The position numbers and the translations under genes were made by a program. 64,000 bases of DNA from Shewanella sp. MBTL60-007 (GTDB lineage: Bacteria; Pseudomonadota; Gammaproteobacteria; Enterobacterales; Shewanellaceae): NCBI RefSeq assembly GCF_019654915.1, contig NZ_BPET01000015.1, positions 1 through 64,000 of the forward strand, written 5' to 3'. Under the pieces are notes generated by a model that ran no database searches, was not told where the DNA came from, and saw nothing but the letters and a program-made list of their open reading frames with translations. How positions within the stretch are numbered: position 1 is the first letter of the stretch; the number at the start of each line of letters is the position of its first letter. Shown here piece by piece: positions 18,067-27,746 of this stretch.

Positions 18067-19734
18067 TTACTTAACCATACGCTTGTACTTTAAGCGATGT
18101 GGTTCAATAACATCGGTACCCATGGTGTCTTTCAACCAAGTTGAGTATTCGGTGTAGTTACCTTCGTAGAAGTTCACTTTACCTTCATCACGGTAGTCTA
18201 GGATGTGGGTCGCGATTCTATCTAGGAACCAACGGTCGTGCGAGATCACCATGGCACAACCTGGGAACTCAAGTAGCGCTTCTTCAAGTGCACGTAACGT
18301 TTCAACGTCTAGGTCGTTGGTTGGTTCGTCGAGAAGCAGTACGTTACCGCCCGCTTGTAGCAGCTTAGCTAAGTGCACACGGTTGCGCTCACCACCAGAT
18401 AGAGTGCCAATGATCTTTTGCTGATCGCCACCACGGAAGTTAAAGCGGCCTACATAGGCACGGCTTGGAATTTCTGTGTTGTTGATGCGCATGATATCTT
18501 GGCCGCCAGAGATCTCTTCCCAAACGGTGTTCTTGTCATTCATAGAATCACGGAACTGTTCAACCGATGCGATCTGTACCGACTCACCTAGCTCAACGCT
18601 ACCGCTATCTGGTTGCTCAGCGCCAGAGATCATCTTGAATAGGGTTGACTTACCCGCACCGTTGGCACCGATAATACCGACAATCGCGCCTTTAGGAACT
18701 GAGAAGCTTAAGTCATCGATCAATACGCGGTCGCCATAAGACTTAGTGAGGTTATTAATTTCAATAACCTTATCACCTAGGCGTGGTCCTGGCGGAATGA
18801 ATAGCTCGTTAGTCTCATTACGCTTTTGGTAGTCGTTGGTATTAAGCTCTTCGAAGCGAGCCATACGCGCCTTACCTTTAGACTGACGGCCCTTAGAGCC
18901 TTGACGTACCCATTCAAGTTCTTTGGCAATGGTCTTTTGACGAGCACTTTCGGTGGCCGACTCTTGTTGTAGACGCGCATCTTTCTGCTCAAGCCATGAA
19001 GAGTAGTTACCTTCCCATGGAATACCTTCACCACGGTCAAGTTCTAAGATCCAGCCTGCAGCGTTATCAAGGAAGTATCTATCGTGGGTAATCGCTACAA
19101 CTGTTCCTGTGTATTCTTGCAAGAAACGCTCTAACCAAGCAACTGACTCTGCGTCCAAGTGGTTGGTTGGCTCATCGAGCAATAGCATGTCTGGCTTTTC
19201 AAGTAGCAGGCGACAGATTGCCACACGACGACGTTCACCACCTGATAGCACCTCAATTTTCTCATCCCAATCAGGAAGGCGTAGTGCGTTTGCCGCACGA
19301 TCTAGTGCCACATCGAGGTTATGGGCATCTTGAGATTGAATAATCGCTTCTAGCTCACCTTGCTCTTTAGCAAGAGCATCGAAATCGGCGTCTGGCTCGG
19401 CGTAAAGGGCGTAGACTTCATCTAAACGAACCAATGCATTCTTTGCCTCGGCTACCGCCTCCTCTACCGCTTCACGTACGGTTTGGTTTGGATCTAGTTT
19501 TGGTTCCTGTGGTAGGTAACCAATCTTAAGATCTTGCATTGGGCGCGCTTCACCCTCAATTTCGGTATCGATACCGGCCATGATGCGCAGTAGGGTAGAT
19601 TTACCTGAACCGTTAAGGCCTAAAACACCAATTTTAGCGCCAGGGAAAAAACTTAATGAGATGTCCTTAAGGATCTGTTTCTTAGGCGGAACAATTTTGC
19701 CCACTCTAAGCATGCTATATACAAACTGAGCCAT
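18067..19734 (-). CDS. ettA: Energy-dependent translational throttle protein EttA (ABC-F)
   Basis: Cytoplasmic ABC-F ATPase that binds the ribosomal E site and gates entry into elongation according to the ATP/ADP state. Two ABC domains are present: GLNGSGKST near residue 42 with LSGGERRRVAICRLLLEKP and DEPTNHLD, then GANGAGKST near 357 with LSGGERNRVHLAKLLQ and DEPTNDLD. The arm and linker regions lie between. The frame runs 33 codons further upstream, but the start at MAQFVYSM gives 555 residues, exactly the E. coli length, and has an AGAGAA ribosome site. It is divergent from glyA. Confidence 0.95.
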   Translation of the reverse strand: MAQFVYSMLRVGKIVPPKKQILKDISLSFFPGAKIGVLGLNGSGKSTLLRIMAGIDTEIEGEARPMQDLKIGYLPQEPKLDPNQTVREAVEEAVAEAKNALVRLDEVYALYAEPDADFDALAKEQGELEAIIQSQDAHNLDVALDRAANALRLPDWDEKIEVLSGGERRRVAICRLLLEKPDMLLLDEPTNHLDAESVAWLERFLQEYTGTVVAITHDRYFLDNAAGWILELDRGEGIPWEGNYSSWLEQKDARLQQESATESARQKTIAKELEWVRQGSKGRQSKGKARMARFEELNTNDYQKRNETNELFIPPGPRLGDKVIEINNLTKSYGDRVLIDDLSFSVPKGAIVGIIGANGAGKSTLFKMISGAEQPDSGSVELGESVQIASVEQFRDSMNDKNTVWEEISGGQDIMRINNTEIPSRAYVGRFNFRGGDQQKIIGTLSGGERNRVHLAKLLQAGGNVLLLDEPTNDLDVETLRALEEALLEFPGCAMVISHDRWFLDRIATHILDYRDEGKVNFYEGNYTEYSTWLKDTMGTDVIEPHRLKYKRMVK

Positions 19735-20009
19735 GTTATTTCTCTTTGACTGTTTTTGAATCGGGAATGGCGGCAATTCTACAAGATCCGCTGCAGAACT
19801 TAAATCTGAATTAGCGTTGTTTAACGTGAACATTTAGGCCGTTGTCCTAGATTGTTGACGAGTCCACTTTTATGCCGATTAACCCTTTTTACGAAACTCA
19901 CTCATCTAGAATTGCAAGTAATTTCATGTTGTAAATGCTGGGATTGTGATCGAATGCGCTGTAGAATACCGCGCAACCCTATTACAAGACTTTACAGCTG
20001 GAGTGAGTA

Positions 20010-21266
20010 ATGCTGAAAAAAGATATGAATATCGCGGATTACGATCCACAACTATTTGCAGCAATTGAAGATGAAACGCGCCGTCAAGAAGAGCACATCG
20101 AACTCATTGCTTCAGAAAACTACACAAGTCCTCGCGTAATCGAAGCACAAGGTACTCAGCTAACCAACAAGTATGCCGAAGGATACCCTGGTAAGCGTTA
20201 CTACGGTGGTTGTGAGCATGTCGATATTGTTGAAGAGTTAGCTATTTCACGTGCAAAAGAGCTGTTTGGTGCAACTTATGCCAACGTTCAACCACACTCT
20301 GGCTCTCAAGCTAACGCAGCGGTATTCATGGCGTTACTTCAAGGCGGCGACACGGTTCTAGGCATGAGCCTAGCCCACGGTGGTCACCTAACTCACGGCT
20401 CTCACGTGAGCTTCTCTGGCAAGCTATATAACGCTGTTCAGTACGGCATTGACGAAACGACTGGTCAAATCGATTACGCTGAAGTTGAGCGTTTAGCGCT
20501 TGAGCACAAGCCAAAGATGATCATCGCCGGTTTCAGTGCCTACTCAGGTATTATCGACTGGGGCAAGTTCCGTGAAATCGCTGATAAAGTGGGCGCATAC
20601 CTATTCGTTGATATGGCGCACGTTGCGGGTCTAGTTGCTGCTGGTATCTATCCAAACCCAATGCCGCACGCACACGTTGTGACAACCACAACTCATAAGA
20701 CACTTGCTGGCCCACGTGGTGGTTTGATCCTTTCATCAATCAATGATGAAGAGATCTACAAAAAGCTAAACTCTGCAGTATTCCCAGGCGGTCAAGGCGG
20801 TCCTTTGATGCACGTTATCGCTGCTAAAGCGGTTGCATTTAAAGAAGCGCTAGACCCAGAGTTCACTACTTACCAAGAGCAAGTAGTGGTTAACGCTAAG
20901 GCGATGGCTCGTACGTTTATCGAACGTGGCTATGACGTGGTTTCTGGTGGTACTGATAACCACTTGTTCCTGTTAGATTTGATCAGCAAGGACATCACAG
21001 GTAAAGACGCTGACGCCGCCCTTGGTAACGCGAACATCACAGTAAATAAGAACTCAGTACCAAACGACCCACGTTCACCTTTTGTGACTTCAGGTCTGCG
21101 TATTGGTTCTCCAGCAATCACACGTCGTGGTTTTGGTGAGCAGGAGTGTGTGCAGTTGACTCACTGGATGTGTGACATCTTAGATGATATTTCAGATCTT
21201 GCTGTTAGCGAACGCGTTAAGGCTCAGGTTCTGGAATTGTGCGCTAAGTTCCCTGTTTACGGTTAA
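20010..21266 (+). CDS. glyA: Serine hydroxymethyltransferase
   Basis: Pyridoxal-phosphate enzyme that interconverts serine and glycine and charges tetrahydrofolate with one-carbon units. The 418 residues align from [12 protein letters not shown] with E. coli GlyA. The folate- and PLP-site elements LIASENY (near 33) and [13 protein letters not shown] (near 53) are intact, and [11 protein letters not shown] near 227-237 carries the PLP lysine. GGAG precedes the ATG by 6 bases. The gene stands alone between a divergent ettA and a strong terminator. Confidence 0.97.
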   Translation: MLKKDMNIADYDPQLFAAIEDETRRQEEHIELIASENYTSPRVIEAQGTQLTNKYAEGYPGKRYYGGCEHVDIVEELAISRAKELFGATYANVQPHSGSQANAAVFMALLQGGDTVLGMSLAHGGHLTHGSHVSFSGKLYNAVQYGIDETTGQIDYAEVERLALEHKPKMIIAGFSAYSGIIDWGKFREIADKVGAYLFVDMAHVAGLVAAGIYPNPMPHAHVVTTTTHKTLAGPRGGLILSSINDEEIYKKLNSAVFPGGQGGPLMHVIAAKAVAFKEALDPEFTTYQEQVVVNAKAMARTFIERGYDVVSGGTDNHLFLLDLISKDITGKDADAALGNANITVNKNSVPNDPRSPFVTSGLRIGSPAITRRGFGEQECVQLTHWMCDILDDISDLAVSERVKAQVLELCAKFPVYG

Positions 21267-21293
21267 CCTTACGCGTTAAATCAGTTAGACTCC

Positions 21294-21320
21294 AATGGCC
21301 GCATTTATGCGGCCATTTTT
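21294..21320 (+). terminator. Terminator of glyA
   Basis: AATGGCCGCA and TGCGGCCATT pair around a 3-5 base loop and run into TTTTT, 28 bases after the glyA stop. Confidence 0.9.
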
Positions 21321-21453
21321 GTATGTAATAGAGCATACTTTCTGAGGTTTTAAGTCGTACCTATCACATTTTAATTCTTGTCAAAGGTGACATAATTAGT
21401 AGGTTAGGTATAAATCCAGTGAGTCATAACATTTTTTTCTAAACGGAGGCTAA

Positions 21454-21903
21454 ATGCATTGTCCATTTTGCAGCGCAACTGACACAAAAGTGATTGATTC
21501 GCGATTAGTCGCTGACGGCCATCAGGTGCGTCGACGTAGAGAGTGTGTTCAGTGTCATGAACGTTTTACTACTTTCGAAGGGGCCGAGCTTGTGATGCCT
21601 CGCGTGGTGAAACAAGATGGCAGTCGCCAGCCCTTCGATGAAGAAAAGCTGCGTGGCGGTATGTTAAGAGCCGTAGAGAAAAGACCTGTATCTATGGACC
21701 AAATCGAACAGGCATTGACTAAGATTAAGTCGACTTTGCGTGCCACTGGCGAGCGTGAAGTGAAATCAGAGATGATCGGCAATTTGATGATGGACCAATT
21801 AGTCAACCTAGATAAGGTTGCCTACATTCGTTTCGCATCTGTTTATCGTGCCTTCGAAGACGTCTCAGAGTTTGGGGAAGCGATCGCCAAACTGCAAAAG
21901 TAA
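21454..21903 (+). CDS. nrdR: Transcriptional repressor NrdR
   Basis: ATP/dATP-sensing repressor of ribonucleotide reductase operons. The 149 residues carry an N-terminal zinc ribbon (CPFC at residues 3-6 and CVQC near 31-34) and an ATP-cone domain at about 49-139. The GGAGG is 4 bases before the ATG. It opens the run of riboflavin genes, the same order found in many gammaproteobacteria (nrdR-ribD). ribD follows after 68 bases with no terminator between them, although a short G/C-rich inverted element (GGGGGAAG / CTTCCCCC) lies in the gap. Confidence 0.96.
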   Translation: MHCPFCSATDTKVIDSRLVADGHQVRRRRECVQCHERFTTFEGAELVMPRVVKQDGSRQPFDEEKLRGGMLRAVEKRPVSMDQIEQALTKIKSTLRATGEREVKSEMIGNLMMDQLVNLDKVAYIRFASVYRAFEDVSEFGEAIAKLQK

Positions 21904-21971
21904 CCTACGCAAACGGGGGGAAGTGCAGCGCTTCCCCCTTCATCAATCGAACAATCGGAATCGCCGCCATT

Positions 21972-23093
21972 ATGTGGTCTATCGAAGACAGTCAAATGAT
22001 GAGCCTCGCCATTGAGTTGGCACAAAAGGGCATGTACACCACCCGTCCAAATCCAAGTGTGGGCAGCGTTATCGTTAAAGATGGCGAGATAGTAGGTGAG
22101 GGCTACCATATACGTGCTGGCGGTCCCCACGCGGAAGTTTACGCCCTGAGTATGGCTGGTAGTGATGCTAAAGGCGCTACCGCTTACGTCACACTTGAGC
22201 CTTGTAGCCATTACGGCCGTACACCACCTTGCGCCAAGGCGCTTATCGAACACGGCGTAAGCCGAGTGGTTATTGCCGTAACCGACCCTAATCCTGAAGT
22301 TAGTGGTCGCGGTATTGCCATGTTGCGTGAAGCAGGGATTCGAGTCGATGTTGGCTTGATGACCCAAGAAGCGAAACAGGTCAACTTAGGCTTCTTAAAG
22401 CGTATGGAAAAGGGCCTGCCTTGGGTGACGGTAAAACTTGCCGCCAGTATCGATGGTAAGACCGCCTTGTCTAATGGCGTGTCTAAGTGGATCACAGGCC
22501 CAGAAGCGCGCAGTGATGTACAGCGACTGCGGGCGCGCCACTGCGCCTTAGTGACAGGCGTTGAGACTATATTTGCCGACGACCCGAGTTTAAATGTGCG
22601 CCACAGTGAGTTAGGCTCGCTGGCGAATCAGCTAGCTCCTGCAGAAATTCATCAGCCACTGCGAGTCGTATTAGACAGTCATGCACGCCTTGGTAATGAT
22701 CTAAACTTGTTTAAAATTGAGAGCCCTATTTTATTGGTGTCGACTCAGGCGTATCCACAAAGTGTACAGGCTGCTTGGCCAAGCCATGTTCAAAGTCAGG
22801 TGTTGCCAGCAATGGATTCCCGTATCGACCTTAATGCGCTGCTGGACTTACTTGGCCAGAGCTGCAATTCGGTATTGGTTGAAGCCGGGGCAACACTTGC
22901 GGGGGCTTTTGTGAATCAAGGGCTGGCCGACGAGATAGTACTTTATCAGGCGATGAAGATCTTAGGCTCACAGGGGCGTAATATGCTCGCCTTAGATGAT
23001 TATCAGGCGATGTCTGATGTGCCAAAGATTAACCTAATCGATGAACGTAAAGTGGGCAAAGATACCCGTTTAACGTTAAGAGTGAGTAATTAG
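21972..23093 (+). CDS. ribD: Riboflavin biosynthesis deaminase/reductase RibD
   Basis: Bifunctional enzyme of riboflavin synthesis that deaminates the pyrimidine ring opened from GTP and reduces its ribose side chain. The N-terminal deaminase holds the zinc site HAEVYAL (near 51) and PCSHYGRTPPC (near 77-87); the C-terminal reductase starts near residue 145 with TVKLAASIDGKTA. The 373 residues match the family. No strong ribosome site is seen before the ATG at 21972, but the next methionines lie inside the conserved deaminase start. ribE follows after 3 bases. Confidence 0.95.
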   Translation: MWSIEDSQMMSLAIELAQKGMYTTRPNPSVGSVIVKDGEIVGEGYHIRAGGPHAEVYALSMAGSDAKGATAYVTLEPCSHYGRTPPCAKALIEHGVSRVVIAVTDPNPEVSGRGIAMLREAGIRVDVGLMTQEAKQVNLGFLKRMEKGLPWVTVKLAASIDGKTALSNGVSKWITGPEARSDVQRLRARHCALVTGVETIFADDPSLNVRHSELGSLANQLAPAEIHQPLRVVLDSHARLGNDLNLFKIESPILLVSTQAYPQSVQAAWPSHVQSQVLPAMDSRIDLNALLDLLGQSCNSVLVEAGATLAGAFVNQGLADEIVLYQAMKILGSQGRNMLALDDYQAMSDVPKINLIDERKVGKDTRLTLRVSN

Positions 23094-23096
23094 TTT

Positions 23097-23762
23097 ATGT
23101 TTACTGGAATAATTGAGTCTGTCGGACACTTACGTAAAGTAGAGCGACGCGGTGATGACATTCGCTTAACGGTTGCCAGTGGCAAGCTGGATTTGTCTGA
23201 CGTCAAGCTTGGCGACAGTATCGCCACTAATGGTGTGTGTTTAACTGTTGTTGAATTGATGAGTGACGGTTATGTGGCAGACATTTCTGCCGAGACGGTT
23301 AGTTTGACGGGCTTCTCTCATTATCAGGTTGGAAAAGCCGTTAACCTAGAGAAAGCGGTCACACCAACGACCCGTTTAGGCGGACACATGGTTAGCGGTC
23401 ATGTGGATGGCATTGCCCATGTGGATGACAGGCAATTTCGTGGGCAAGCTATCGAGTTTTGGCTGACTCCTCCTGCCGAACTTGGTCGCTACATCGCCCA
23501 TAAAGGCTCGATCACAATTGATGGCGTAAGCTTGACCGTTAATGAGGTGCAAGGTCATCGCTTTAGGCTGACGATTGTCCCCCACACCGCAGGCGAAACT
23601 ACCTTAGTGGATCTGAAAGCGGGTGATAGCGTCAACATTGAAGTGGATTTGATAGCGCGTCACTTAGAAAGGTTAATGAGTTATGCCAGCCAAGAGCAAG
23701 AGAGCGGTCCTAAGTCTGAAGTCACTATGGAACTGTTAGCTCGCTCAGGTTTCTTAAGATAG
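23097..23762 (+). CDS. ribE: Riboflavin synthase, alpha subunit
   Basis: Trimeric enzyme that dismutates two 6,7-dimethyl-8-ribityllumazine molecules to riboflavin and the pyrimidine precursor. Two lumazine-binding repeats are present: MFTGIIESVG with GVCLTVVEL near 48, and LGGHMVSGHVDG near 96 with GVSLTVNEV near 145. The 221 residues are usual. An AGAGTGAG at the end of ribD serves as ribosome site. The gene is called ribC in E. coli; I use the common ribE name. Confidence 0.95.
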   Translation: MFTGIIESVGHLRKVERRGDDIRLTVASGKLDLSDVKLGDSIATNGVCLTVVELMSDGYVADISAETVSLTGFSHYQVGKAVNLEKAVTPTTRLGGHMVSGHVDGIAHVDDRQFRGQAIEFWLTPPAELGRYIAHKGSITIDGVSLTVNEVQGHRFRLTIVPHTAGETTLVDLKAGDSVNIEVDLIARHLERLMSYASQEQESGPKSEVTMELLARSGFLR

Positions 23763-23889
23763 AGACTGGTTTAACGGTAGGCTTTGCTTTAATAAAATAG
23801 AATAATCAATACATTTACTCACTGTGGTAGAGTTATTACTCTAATGAGGCTTAGGTCTCAGTTCAGTGACAAAAAATAAAGGTCTGGAA

Positions 23890-24993
23890 ATGGCGTTACA
23901 TAGTATAGAAGAGATCATTGAAGATATTCGTCAAGGCAAGATGGTGATCTTGATGGATGACGAAGACAGAGAAAATGAAGGCGATCTAATCATGGCTGCC
24001 GACATGGTGACGCCAGAAGCGGTTAATTTCATGGCAACATTTGGCCGTGGCCTAATTTGTCAAACCTTGACTAAGGCTCGTTGTCAGCAGCTTAACCTGC
24101 CGTTAATGGTTACCAACAACAATGCTCAGTTCTCCACTAACTTCACCGTTTCAATCGAAGCGGCAGAGGGCGTGACAACGGGTATTTCGGCTCAAGACCG
24201 CGCAGTGACTGTTAAAGCAGCGGTAGCAAAAGAGGCTAAGCCATCGGATATCGTTCAACCAGGACATATCTTCCCCTTGATGGCGCAGGAAGGTGGTGTA
24301 CTTATTCGTGCTGGCCACACCGAAGCAGGCTGCGATTTAGCCCGTCTAGCAGGTTTCGAGCCCTCATCGGTTATCGTTGAAATTCTTAATGACGATGGCA
24401 CCATGGCGCGTCGTCCCGATCTTGAAATCTTCGCTGAAAAGCACGGTTTGAAGATGGGCACCATTGCCGACCTTATCGAATACCGTAACACTAAAGAAAC
24501 CACAGTCGTACGTGAAGCAAAATGTAAGCTGCCAACCCGTTTTGGTGAGTTCGAAATGCTGACTTATCGCGACACTATCGACAACCAATTGCATTATGTG
24601 TTGGTTAAAGGTGATGTAACAGAAAACAGCTTAGTACGCGTTCACCTGCAAAATACTTTCAACGATTTATTGCATTCAGAGCGTGATCAGCAGCGTAGCT
24701 GGCCACTAGAGAAGGCGATGAAGCGTATCGGCGAAGAGGGCGGCGTATTGGTGTTACTGGGCCATCAGGAACACAGCAGCGACATTCTTGCTAAGGTGAA
24801 GGCATTCGAAGCCGAAGATAACGGCAGTGCACCTGTTGCCGCGCAGAGGCAAGGTACGTCACGTCAAGTAGGCGTTGGCTCACAAATTTTGGCTGACGTA
24901 GGCGTGACCTCTATGCGTTTACTAAGTTCACCAAAGCGTTATCATTCACTTTCAGGTTTCGGCCTTGAAGTAACTGAATATATTGCAGAATAA
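23890..24993 (+). CDS. ribBA: 3,4-dihydroxy-2-butanone-4-phosphate synthase fused to a degenerate GTP cyclohydrolase II domain
   Basis: The N-terminal half (about residues 1-205) is a complete DHBP synthase: [10 protein letters not shown] near 24, and [16 protein letters not shown] near 145, both active-site regions. It makes the four-carbon unit for lumazine. The C-terminal half has the length and ending of a GTP cyclohydrolase II ([18 protein letters not shown]), but the three zinc cysteines and the RQEGRG loop are absent; only one cysteine remains in it. So the protein is best described as RibBX-like and the GTP step is probably missing. I start at 23890, where AAGG lies 7 bases ahead; a GTG eight codons upstream is weaker. 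No FMN riboswitch was seen before it. Confidence 0.88.
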   Translation: MALHSIEEIIEDIRQGKMVILMDDEDRENEGDLIMAADMVTPEAVNFMATFGRGLICQTLTKARCQQLNLPLMVTNNNAQFSTNFTVSIEAAEGVTTGISAQDRAVTVKAAVAKEAKPSDIVQPGHIFPLMAQEGGVLIRAGHTEAGCDLARLAGFEPSSVIVEILNDDGTMARRPDLEIFAEKHGLKMGTIADLIEYRNTKETTVVREAKCKLPTRFGEFEMLTYRDTIDNQLHYVLVKGDVTENSLVRVHLQNTFNDLLHSERDQQRSWPLEKAMKRIGEEGGVLVLLGHQEHSSDILAKVKAFEAEDNGSAPVAAQRQGTSRQVGVGSQILADVGVTSMRLLSSPKRYHSLSGFGLEVTEYIAE

Positions 24994-25138
24994 ATACCGG
25001 CCTTTAGCTGATTGTCAGCCAGAGGCTTAAATTCACACTTTTCTTATTAATTGCATAGAGATCAGCGCGGAGTGGTGTGGTATCATACCGCCTCTTCCGC
25101 CCCTATGCTGGGTAATTAAGCTAATTTAGGTAAGATAA

Positions 25139-25615
25139 ATGAACGTAGTTCAAGGTAATATCGAATCGAAAAACGCCAAAGTTGCGATCGTAGTTTCACG
25201 TTTTAACAGCTTTGTTGTTGATAGTTTACTCGATGGCGCGGTAGACACTCTTAAGCGTTTCGGCCAAGTTGCAGATGAAAACATCACTGTAGTCAGAGTC
25301 CCAGGCGCTGTTGAACTGCCACTTGCTGCACGTCGTGTTGCGGCGAGCGGAAAATTTGACGGAATCATCGCACTAGGTGCGGTAATCCGTGGTGGTACAC
25401 CTCATTTCGATTTTGTAGCAGGTGAATGTAATAAAGGTTTGGCTCAGGTTGCACTTGAGTTTGATATCCCAGTTTCATTCGGCGTATTAACCACTGATAC
25501 CATTGAACAAGCTATTGAGCGTTCGGGTACTAAAGCAGGTAACAAGGGCGGTGAAGCTGCACTTGGTCTGCTAGAGATGGTTAACGTTCTGCAAGCACTT
25601 GAAGAACAGCTGTAA
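25139..25615 (+). CDS. ribH: 6,7-dimethyl-8-ribityllumazine synthase
   Basis: Condenses the ribityl-aminouracil with dihydroxybutanone phosphate to give lumazine; the protein forms large hollow assemblies. The 158 residues show VVSRFNSFV near 19, [10 protein letters not shown] near 56, [14 protein letters not shown] near 80-93 with the catalytic histidine, and [11 protein letters not shown] near 115. AGGTAAG precedes the ATG. It follows ribBA after 145 bases and precedes nusB by 14 bases, as in E. coli ribH-nusB. Confidence 0.97.
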   Translation: MNVVQGNIESKNAKVAIVVSRFNSFVVDSLLDGAVDTLKRFGQVADENITVVRVPGAVELPLAARRVAASGKFDGIIALGAVIRGGTPHFDFVAGECNKGLAQVALEFDIPVSFGVLTTDTIEQAIERSGTKAGNKGGEAALGLLEMVNVLQALEEQL

Positions 25616-25629
25616 TTTAGGACAATTTA

Positions 25630-26037
25630 ATGAAGCCTTCAGAGCGCCGTAAGGCACGCCGTTTAGCCGTTCAGGCCATCTATTCATGGCAGCTAAGTGG
25701 TAACAATATTGCTGATGTTGAGCATGAGTTTCTAACTGAACAAGAAGTTGATGGCGTCGATATCGCTTACTTCCGTGAGCTATTAGGTGGCGTTGCAACG
25801 AAGAAGAGTCAATTGGATGAAGCGATTGCTCCGTTCGTGACTCGTCCACTCGATGAAGTGGATCCAGTTGAAAAAGCGATTGTACGTATCGCAGCTTATG
25901 AACTGACATTCCGTAAGGATGTGCCTTACAAGGTAGCGATTAACGAAGCTATCGAGCTTGCAAAAGCGTTCGGCGCAGAAGATGGACATAAGTTTGTTAA
26001 CGGCATTCTAGATAAGCTGGTAGCACGCAATAAGTAG
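25630..26037 (+). CDS. nusB: Transcription antitermination factor NusB
   Basis: RNA-binding partner of NusE (S10) that loads on boxA and supports rRNA antitermination. The 135 residues are all-helical with the typical N-terminus [16 protein letters not shown] and the C-terminal [17 protein letters not shown] signature near 100-116. AGGA lies 7 bases before the ATG, inside the short gap after ribH. A strong terminator follows. Confidence 0.96.
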   Translation: MKPSERRKARRLAVQAIYSWQLSGNNIADVEHEFLTEQEVDGVDIAYFRELLGGVATKKSQLDEAIAPFVTRPLDEVDPVEKAIVRIAAYELTFRKDVPYKVAINEAIELAKAFGAEDGHKFVNGILDKLVARNK

Positions 26038-26040
26038 TAG

Positions 26041-26067
26041 AAACGGCATCTTCGGATGCCGTTTTTG
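26041..26067 (+). terminator. Terminator after nusB
   Basis: AAACGGCATC and GATGCCGTTT pair around a TTCG tetraloop and run into a T tract, 4 bases after the nusB stop. Confidence 0.9.
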
Positions 26068-26213
26068 TTATCTCCGGCAGGGAGGTAAGGGCAGTCTGCG
26101 TATTTACCACGTCGAGCCAAGCCTATGTAGCTTGCTTTTTTGCTTGAGTGACGGCCTGTTCTACACTTATCTCACCTCTCCCTGAACACTTGCTATTATT
26201 TGTGATTGGTATT

Positions 26214-27173
26214 GTGAAAGAATTTCAATTAATCGAAAGCTTCTTTACTGGGCGCGCCCAGTCCCGCAAGGATGTAACCCTTGGCATTGGTGATGATTGT
26301 GCGATTGTGCAACCCGCCGAAAATAAGTCTATTGCCATCTCTTGCGACACCTTAGTGGAAAATGTCCACTTTTTCCCTGATATGCCAGCAGCCGATCTTG
26401 GCTATAAATCTTTAGCCGTTAATCTGTCCGATCTTGCTTCTATGGGCGCAGAGCCTGCATGGATGACGCTGGCATTAACTTTGCCTGAAGTGGATGAAGT
26501 TTGGCTAGCTGAATTTAGCAGCGGTCTGTTTGATATTGCTGAGTACTATGGTGTTGCGCTTGTGGGCGGCGACACCACCCGCGGTCCACGTTCTATTACC
26601 GTGACCATCAATGGCCAACTGCCTAGCGATAAAGGTTTGACCCGTAGTGGTGCAAAAAACGGTGATTGGCTCTATGTCACCGGCACCTTAGGTGATTCAG
26701 CACTAGGTTTAGATCTGCTGCGTGATAAGGTGCAGGCGAGTACAAATGACAGAGCTTATCTTATCAATCGTCATTACCGACCCACACCAAGAGTCCTTGC
26801 GGGTCAATCGCTTCGAAATATCGCCTCAAGCGCTATCGATATCTCAGATGGTATCATGTCTGACATTCAGCACGTGCTTAATGCCTCTAATGTTGGCGCT
26901 GTGATTAATGTAGATAGCTTGCCTATGTCTGAGCCACTAAAGGCGACGGTTTCACCTGAAATGGCGCGCAGTTATGCACTAACAGGAGGCGAAGACTATG
27001 AACTGCTGTTTACAGTACCTGAAGCGCAAAAGGGCATGCTAGAAGTCGCCTTGGCTGAATCAGGTGTTAAGTTTACTCAGATAGGTCAGATCTGCACTGG
27101 TGGTAAGCTTAAATTACTTAGTGATAACCAGCCGTTTGAACCGATCAACTTAGGCTTTGAGCACTTTAATTGA
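26214..27173 (+). CDS. thiL: Thiamine-monophosphate kinase
   Basis: Phosphorylates thiamine monophosphate to the active cofactor thiamine diphosphate. The frame opens at 26148, but the family starts near KEFQLIESFF, so I choose the GTG at 26214, giving 319 residues, close to the E. coli 325. The ribosome site is weak (GATTGG). Motifs include LGIGDDCAIV near 23, the acidic metal site in AVNLSDLASMGA near 70, GGDTTRG near 121 and ISDGIMSD near 210. The stop overlaps the pgpA start by one base. A gap of 176 bases and a terminator separate it from nusB, so it probably has its own promoter. Confidence 0.9.
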   Translation: MKEFQLIESFFTGRAQSRKDVTLGIGDDCAIVQPAENKSIAISCDTLVENVHFFPDMPAADLGYKSLAVNLSDLASMGAEPAWMTLALTLPEVDEVWLAEFSSGLFDIAEYYGVALVGGDTTRGPRSITVTINGQLPSDKGLTRSGAKNGDWLYVTGTLGDSALGLDLLRDKVQASTNDRAYLINRHYRPTPRVLAGQSLRNIASSAIDISDGIMSDIQHVLNASNVGAVINVDSLPMSEPLKATVSPEMARSYALTGGEDYELLFTVPEAQKGMLEVALAESGVKFTQIGQICTGGKLKLLSDNQPFEPINLGFEHFN

Positions 27174-27667
27174 TGAACCTACTTTCTAAAGATCCAGTGC
27201 TTGCAAAGCTATCACTGAAGAATCCTATTCACTTTCTTGCCCTAGGCTTTGGTTCAGGACTCGCGGCGAAAGCGCCGGGTACCTTTGGCACTTTGGCTGC
27301 TATCCCTGTTTTTCTACTGATGGCACCGTTGAGTCTACCTTGGTATATCGCCCTAACGGTATTGAGTGTGTTGGCAGGTTTTTATATCTGCGACAAGGCC
27401 TCGAAAGATATGGGCGTTCATGATCATGGCGCCATTGTCTGGGATGAAGTCGCTGGGCTATTGATCACAATGATTGCTGCGCCAGCGGGGTGGCAATGGT
27501 TGCTTGTGGGCTTTGTGCTGTTTCGCATCTTCGATATCTTAAAGCCATGGCCAATTCGCTGGCTAGATGCCAAGGTTCATGGTGGCTTTGGTATTATGAT
27601 TGACGATGTATTAGCAGGTATATTTGCCATGCTATGTTTGCAAGGCTTAGCTTATTACTTTGCTTAA
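27173..27667 (+). CDS. pgpA: Phosphatidylglycerophosphatase A
   Basis: Inner-membrane lipid phosphatase that removes phosphate from phosphatidylglycerophosphate. The 164 residues have about four membrane segments and the conserved elements GFGSGLAAKAPGTFG near 28-42, DHGAIVWDEVAG near 84-95, and RIFDILKPWPIRWLD near 123-137, followed by IDDVLAGI. I use the ATG that shares its A with the thiL stop (TGATG), a coupled arrangement; a TTG one codon earlier is also open. Confidence 0.95.
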   Translation: MNLLSKDPVLAKLSLKNPIHFLALGFGSGLAAKAPGTFGTLAAIPVFLLMAPLSLPWYIALTVLSVLAGFYICDKASKDMGVHDHGAIVWDEVAGLLITMIAAPAGWQWLLVGFVLFRIFDILKPWPIRWLDAKVHGGFGIMIDDVLAGIFAMLCLQGLAYYFA

Positions 27668-27697
27668 TGCGATTAGTCTAAAAATATCGATTCAAAA

Positions 27698-27726
27698 AAA
27701 ATGCAGAGTTAAGCTCTGCATTTTTG
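27698..27726. terminator. Two-way terminator between pgpA and recN
   Basis: AAAATGCAGAG and CTCTGCATTTT form a stem flanked by an A run on the left and a T run on the right, placed between two convergent genes. Confidence 0.85.
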
Positions 27727-27746
27727 TTTTCAGTAGCGCAGAGTCG

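Noticed and set aside
23763-23889. A possible FMN riboswitch upstream of ribBA
   Set aside because: The spacer is only about 125 bases and lacks the conserved FMN-aptamer segments; none was found in 24994-25138 either.
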